Shown here piece after piece: positions 60,457 through 64,000 of a stretch of 64,000 bases of DNA (its first letter is position 1; the number at the start of each line of letters is the position of its first letter). The translations under genes and the position numbers were made by a program. The DNA is from Agrypnia vestita. Taxonomy: Eukaryota; Arthropoda; Insecta; Trichoptera; Phryganeidae. The notes under the pieces are model-generated. The model searched no databases and was not told where the DNA came from. It saw only the letters and a list, made by a program, of their open reading frames with translations. The stretch lies in contig JADDOH010023651.1 of assembly GCA_016648135.1 (NCBI GenBank), positions 30,739-94,738 of the forward strand. The letters are read 5' to 3'.

Positions 60457-61177
60457 TAGAGATGAAACGGATAGTGGTTCAGCAGGATACCGGATATCCG
60501 GTGGCCGAATATTTGATCCATAGCCACGAAATGTTTAGATTCGAGCTAAGCTGCGGGGGACGTCGTCATGAGTGGTAAGTGAGCGAATGATACTTAAGCA
60601 TTAACTCACCATGCATGAGTCTCGTTGAAAGTTGCATTAGAATTTTTTTTCAGCCTCTTAAGACTACCTGATTGCAACCTTCCTAGACTCGAGGATCAAA
60701 ACAAACTATTTGGGGGCTGTTGAAGCTGAAAGAGCCTGACAAAAAATCCTGAAAATGAAAAGATATCTTGCGATGAATTTTCCAACAGTGGCGGTTCATC
60801 GCAATCTCTTACGTCTGCTAAAAGAAACAGAGGTGATGAGACTGGGCGGAGTGCCACTCTCGAAGCTGTGATTTTTCTGATTAATTGAACGAAATGGCAA
60901 ATAAAAATAATACATAGTCAGTGTCAGGATCAAGAAAAGAACACAATTGCAAGGGAGATTGACTATTACTTGAAGACAGTTTGAATCAACCGTAATCGCA
61001 ACCATAACTGTATGGTGGTCAGCTAATTCACCCGAATTTGAAATGTTTGTCTGAATTTATCCTTAATCTCCCTTTTTTAAATTAAATTCCATGAAATTTT
61101 CGCAATTAAATAAAAATCCAGTATACACCGGATACGGCCGGATACCCCATAGTAACCGGATACCTGTTTCATCTCTA
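60457..61177. mobile_element. hAT-type MITE (TAGAGATGAAAC ends)
   Basis: The ends TAGAGATGAAAC and GTTTCATCTCTA have subterminal TATCCGG repeats on both sides. Flanks ATTTAAAG (60,449-60,456) and ATTTAAAT (61,178-61,185) match at 7 of 8 bases, consistent with a hAT target duplication. The interior is mostly non-coding; faint coding patches near 60,775-60,890 may be transposase relics. Confidence 0.75.
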
Positions 61178-61447
61178 ATTTAAATCATGTACATTTCAGA
61201 GACAAAATCGTGATCATGTCGAAAGTGTGACTTCAGATATTCTCAATGATCTTCTAGTGTTTAAAACGGAAAGTATTGGACCAAATATTCCAGTGCTGCC
61301 ACACGGCTGCAAAACATGGATTCAGAAAAGAGGGGCCCAAAAATGTTTAGATCAGAGATTTGTTGATAAAGGTCAGGGTGTTCCATGAATGCAGGAATCC
61401 ACATTCACAACATGGAACTTACACTCACCTTGTTGAAGCATCGCCCT

Positions 61448-62173
61448 CTAGTCCAGATCAACGAGCGCCTGCCGGGTGGTGGCGTGGAAGGGGATGCGCA
61501 GGATCTTGAGGCGGGTGTCGGGCAACTCGGCCGTGAGCAGGCGCTGCAACGCCGGCAGTGGCAGGATCTCTACCTGCGCGGGGCCCCGCTCAGGGGCTCC
61601 CGCCCCCGCTCTGCACTCCTCACCGGCAGCCATGCCGGGCACGGGCTTCAGCACCGGGATACAGTCACCCATGCTGCCCTTCTTGGCCACCTTGGGAGGG
61701 CGGGTGGGTCCACCGTCGGCGGGACGATCACACTGGGGATAGAAACATGGTGATCACACTGCAGAATGTTTGGAATATTCTTGTTTTAATAATGATTTAG
61801 TTTCCTTCAAAACATCGTGAATTTTAAAATTATTTTTGCCTCTATAGTAAAAAATTTTTTTTGAACCATATAGCAAATGAAAATTCGAGCGCAAATATGA
61901 TTTTATTTTCAGCAAAAGTGACAAAACACGTGACAGTGACGAGACTTACTACGGAAAAGTTGGTTTGAGATTTATTACCTGATCGATAAAGAGCTCCGTA
62001 ACCCTCAACAGCTCGATGGTGACGCCCCACACCAGGTGCGTGAGGGTCTTGTGCAAGCGCAGCACCCCTTCCAGCACGCAGCGGTTGGTGGTGGCCGACT
62101 GGGAGATGTACATGGGGATGATGAGCAGCCGCTTCAAGTTGCTGCACTGGCCCAGCGCCTCTTCAAATCCGGT
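61448..62173 (-). CDS. C-terminal exons of a leucine-rich (LRR-like) protein, partial
   Basis: Two minus-strand exons: 61979-62173 (65 codons; acceptor TTCCGTAG, donor GATCAG|GTAATA) and 61448-61732 (94 codons plus TAG; acceptor CTATCCCCAG). Both are in phase 0 and markedly GC-rich against the surroundings. The first reads like leucine-rich repeats (LGQCSNLKRLLIIPMYI, LRLHKTLTHLVWGVTIELL). The second begins with a Pro/Gly/Lys-rich linker and ends with a repeat-like block (LPALQRLLTAELPDTRLKIL). Earlier exons lie beyond the DIRS element and outside the window. An F-box/LRR-type protein is possible, but no family is recognised. A donor-like CAAG|GTGAGT just after the stop could mark a 3' UTR intron. 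Confidence 0.6.
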
Positions 62174-62299
62174 CTACGGAACAAACAACAAAACTCGCTT
62201 GTTATCTGGGGTCTATTCATAATACTGAATTCTTTAGCTCCTCATTCCAAGTGTAGTCGGCTATGGAATCAATTCGCATCATCACAGACCACAACTGTC

Positions 62300-62537
62300 T
62301 TCAAATTCTTGTATTTGTATTTGATTTAATAAAGAAAGTTCTTGGTGGAGGGGACAACGAATGGGTTTTTTGCTGCCAGAACCTTGCGGCGTTCGCCCTA
62401 TACACGGGCGACGCACGGGGATGGCTTTAAATAAGAAAAATGTTAACCTGGCGACGCAAGAGTAGGGCCGATATGGGAGCCGTCGGCTCATAGAACGGCC
62501 CTGGGAAAGTGGTGGGTCCCCATTCGTTGTCTTCAAA
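62300..62537 (-). repeat. Probable retroposon 3' fragment
   Basis: A GC-richer block in the LRR-like gene's intron. GACAACGAATGGG occurs at its left and inverted at its right end. On the minus strand it ends in TTTATTAAATCAAATACAAA, a short-repeat tail as in SINE/LINE 3' ends. An 84-codon minus-strand frame (GDPPLSQGRSMSRRLPYRP) is open but unlikely to be a host protein. Confidence 0.4.
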
Positions 62538-62702
62538 TGCCGACTAAAGCAATTTTACCTTTGCTAAAAATTTAACTCTTTCATGTCCCCCTCCTATCCA
62601 TCTCCTACTCGTCTCATTACCACGGAGCTAGTTTTGTCAATTGTTTAATTAAATAATGCGGTTGGTTGGAAGAAATTGCCATCTGCCATTGTAATGACAT
62701 GT

Positions 62703-63037
62703 ACACAAAATAATAAAAGAATTTTACCTTCCATTAAAATTCCTATTTTGTTTCCCTCGACGCCTGGAATCCATTATGAGAGAACAGCCTGCTGTTTCGG
62801 CACTTATACACGCGTTCCTACCCCCTCTGATTCCCTGTTTGCGACAATTTATTCCCGCTGGTATCCCTGTTTCCGGTTACGTCGGCGCAACGGTTTTTCT
62901 TTCATATGACTCATAATGCACCAGGTAGGGATTACCTGGATTCCAGGCGTCGAGGGAAACAAAATAGGAATTTTAATGGAAGGTAAAATTCTTTTATTTT
63001 GTGTTCCGTCTCGACGCCTGGAATCCATTATGAGAGA
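62703..63037. repeat. DIRS inverted/direct repeat block
   Basis: A ~70-bp arm (62,703-62,772) is repeated inverted at 62,939-63,005. A 28-bp direct repeat starting CTCGACGCCTGGAATCCATT is at 62,756-62,783 and 63,010-63,037, so 62,939-63,026 also folds as its own hairpin. Such combined inverted terminal and internal complementary repeats are typical of DIRS-type elements, which integrate without target duplications. Confidence 0.75.
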
Positions 63038-63088
63038 TCTGTTTGTTATCACCTGGTGACCTAGTGGTTCGACGTTATATGTGACTGC

Positions 63089-64000
63089 CTATATTGGCGT
63101 AAAGAGAGGCGCTAATGAGCTCTGGGGGCATTGTTGCTTGGGGTTATCTACTATCTCTCTTTGGTAGAATTTTCGGAAGGTGATTTCACTCTGCCAGTTT
63201 CCCCTTGACAAGATCTCCTCTATCGGGTAGTTTTCCAGCCAATTCAACGAAGCCACAGCAGAACGAACACTTCCTGGCGTTGCTTCCACTCCAGCCTCTC
63301 TTAGGATTGACTTGATCCAACCACCTATTATTGTCCGTGAAGCTGGCTTTACTTCACCTGCTGTCGTCACAAATAGTTCTTTCATGTCCGGCTTTCGTCT
63401 CGGCTGTGAGAGTGAGACCAGCTTTCGGATCCAAAACAAGGGGTTGATGTTCCTTTCATCCGATGCGCTCAACCTCCATCCCGATTGTTTGTGTCTTGCC
63501 GTGTCAGTCTTCGCTCCAAAGGCTGGCCATAGCGTGATGGAGTCTCCTTTGTCGATCAATCGGTCCGGGGTGACTCTGAGAAGTGTCAGATCTTGGACTC
63601 TTCGCCCAGATGCCATGATGAGTAGTATGGCCGTCCTCCTTGACACGTCATACAGGATGTTCCTTGGCGGGTTTTCACGTAGCCACTCCACCACTACTCG
63701 GGGGTTCCAGATCGGGGGTCTCTCAGTGCATCCACCAGAAACCGAGATGGCTTTTAGGACGTGCCTGACGAGGAAGTCCGAGCTAATCTTATCTGCATCA
63801 AGAGCTGGGCCACAGAAGGATACGATTGCCGATTTGTGGACCAATATTGTTCGCGGGGCTAGCCCTTCGTGGATGAACAGGTTGGCCAGATATCTTGCCA
63901 CTGTTGCAGGGGGAGGGTTATGAGGTTGGACAGAATGCGTGGTACACCATCGCTGCCACCTATCCCAGGCCGGCTTGTAGGTGTTCAGCGTTGAGCCTCT
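63089..64000 (-). CDS. DIRS-like tyrosine recombinase, 5' truncated by window edge
   Basis: The frame is open from the window edge to the TGA/TAA-type stop at 63,089; no ATG is needed because it continues beyond 64,000. The N-terminal SAM-like domain (TYKPAWDRWQRWC, ATVARYLANLF) is followed by the catalytic domain: ASGRRVQDLTLL (first Arg), GSVRSAVAS (second Arg region) and GNWQSEITFRKFYQR (nucleophilic Tyr). This is the pattern of DIRS/Ngaro retrotransposon recombinases, not of phage integrases. With the adjacent repeat block it marks the 3' part of a DIRS element on the minus strand, inside the presumed intron of the LRR-like gene. The reverse transcriptase part would lie to the right of the window. 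Confidence 0.8.
   Translation of the reverse strand, partial: RGSTLNTYKPAWDRWQRWCTTHSVQPHNPPPATVARYLANLFIHEGLAPRTILVHKSAIVSFCGPALDADKISSDFLVRHVLKAISVSGGCTERPPIWNPRVVVEWLRENPPRNILYDVSRRTAILLIMASGRRVQDLTLLRVTPDRLIDKGDSITLWPAFGAKTDTARHKQSGWRLSASDERNINPLFWIRKLVSLSQPRRKPDMKELFVTTAGEVKPASRTIIGGWIKSILREAGVEATPGSVRSAVASLNWLENYPIEEILSRGNWQSEITFRKFYQREIVDNPKQQCPQSSLAPLFTPI

Noticed and set aside
61179..61388. Plus-strand open stretch of ~69 codons as a coding exon
   Set aside because: It has an acceptor-like TTTCAG and a clean frame, but it directly abuts a hAT element, no other plus-strand exon joins it, and length by chance is not excluded.
63312..63923. 203-codon plus-strand frame
   Set aside because: Antisense shadow of the DIRS recombinase, whose motifs are clear on the minus strand.
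1..64000. CRISPR array, bacterial operon or prophage
   Set aside because: The genes have spliceosomal introns and eukaryotic transposons. The only regular tandem array is the 13-bp minisatellite, which has no spacers.

Overview
This window is arthropod, most likely insect, nuclear DNA. It is AT-rich and has multi-exon genes with GT..AG introns. Two complete metabolic genes, one zinc-finger gene and part of a fourth gene sit in a dense bed of transposable elements. I cannot name the order or species from the sequence alone.

Layout, left to right. 1-6,800: upstream DNA with a CpG-richer patch (640-1,130), an inverted-repeat MITE (1,241-1,809), two nested foldback elements (3,310-4,185) and a GC-rich segment bracketed by splice signals (4,267-4,428) that may be a 5' UTR exon. 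6,868-17,057 (+): ornithine decarboxylase, 9 coding exons, 441 aa, all catalytic residues present; intron 7 carries a 1.8 kb hAT-type element. 20.3-22.6 kb: further inverted-repeat elements. 22,720-25,082 (+): a two-exon gene with 11 C2H2 zinc fingers, facing a possible 73-aa gene on the minus strand. 26.3-28.2 kb: a long-TIR element, a 5'-truncated LINE and a possible solo LTR. 28,496-30,121: an inverted second copy of the hAT-type element, ending 93 bp before the next start codon. 30,215-54,138 (+): mitochondrial trifunctional protein beta subunit (3-ketoacyl-CoA thiolase, HADHB), 11 exons, 476 aa; its introns carry pogo/Tigger relics, SINE and MITE copies, an unclassified 2.8 kb insertion and, in the last intron, a recent BEL/Pao retrotransposon inside an older foldback element. 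54.2-61.2 kb: mostly intergenic, with LINE-like debris and a hAT MITE. 61,448-62,173 (-): the last two coding exons of a leucine-rich, LRR-like protein. 62,703-64,000 (-): the 3' part of a DIRS-like tyrosine-recombinase retrotransposon, with its inverted and direct repeat block, running off the window.

The two metabolic genes are not a functional unit: one makes putrescine in the cytosol, the other does beta-oxidation in mitochondria. The exon models were built by hand from splice sites and reading phase. Both come out as whole numbers of codons at family length, which is the main reason to trust them. The most notable material is mobile DNA: a BEL element with two 384-bp LTRs that look identical but without an integrase core, a 13-bp minisatellite next to its 3' LTR, an inverted pair of hAT elements with intact 8-bp target duplications, and several elements placed within about 100 bp of start codons.
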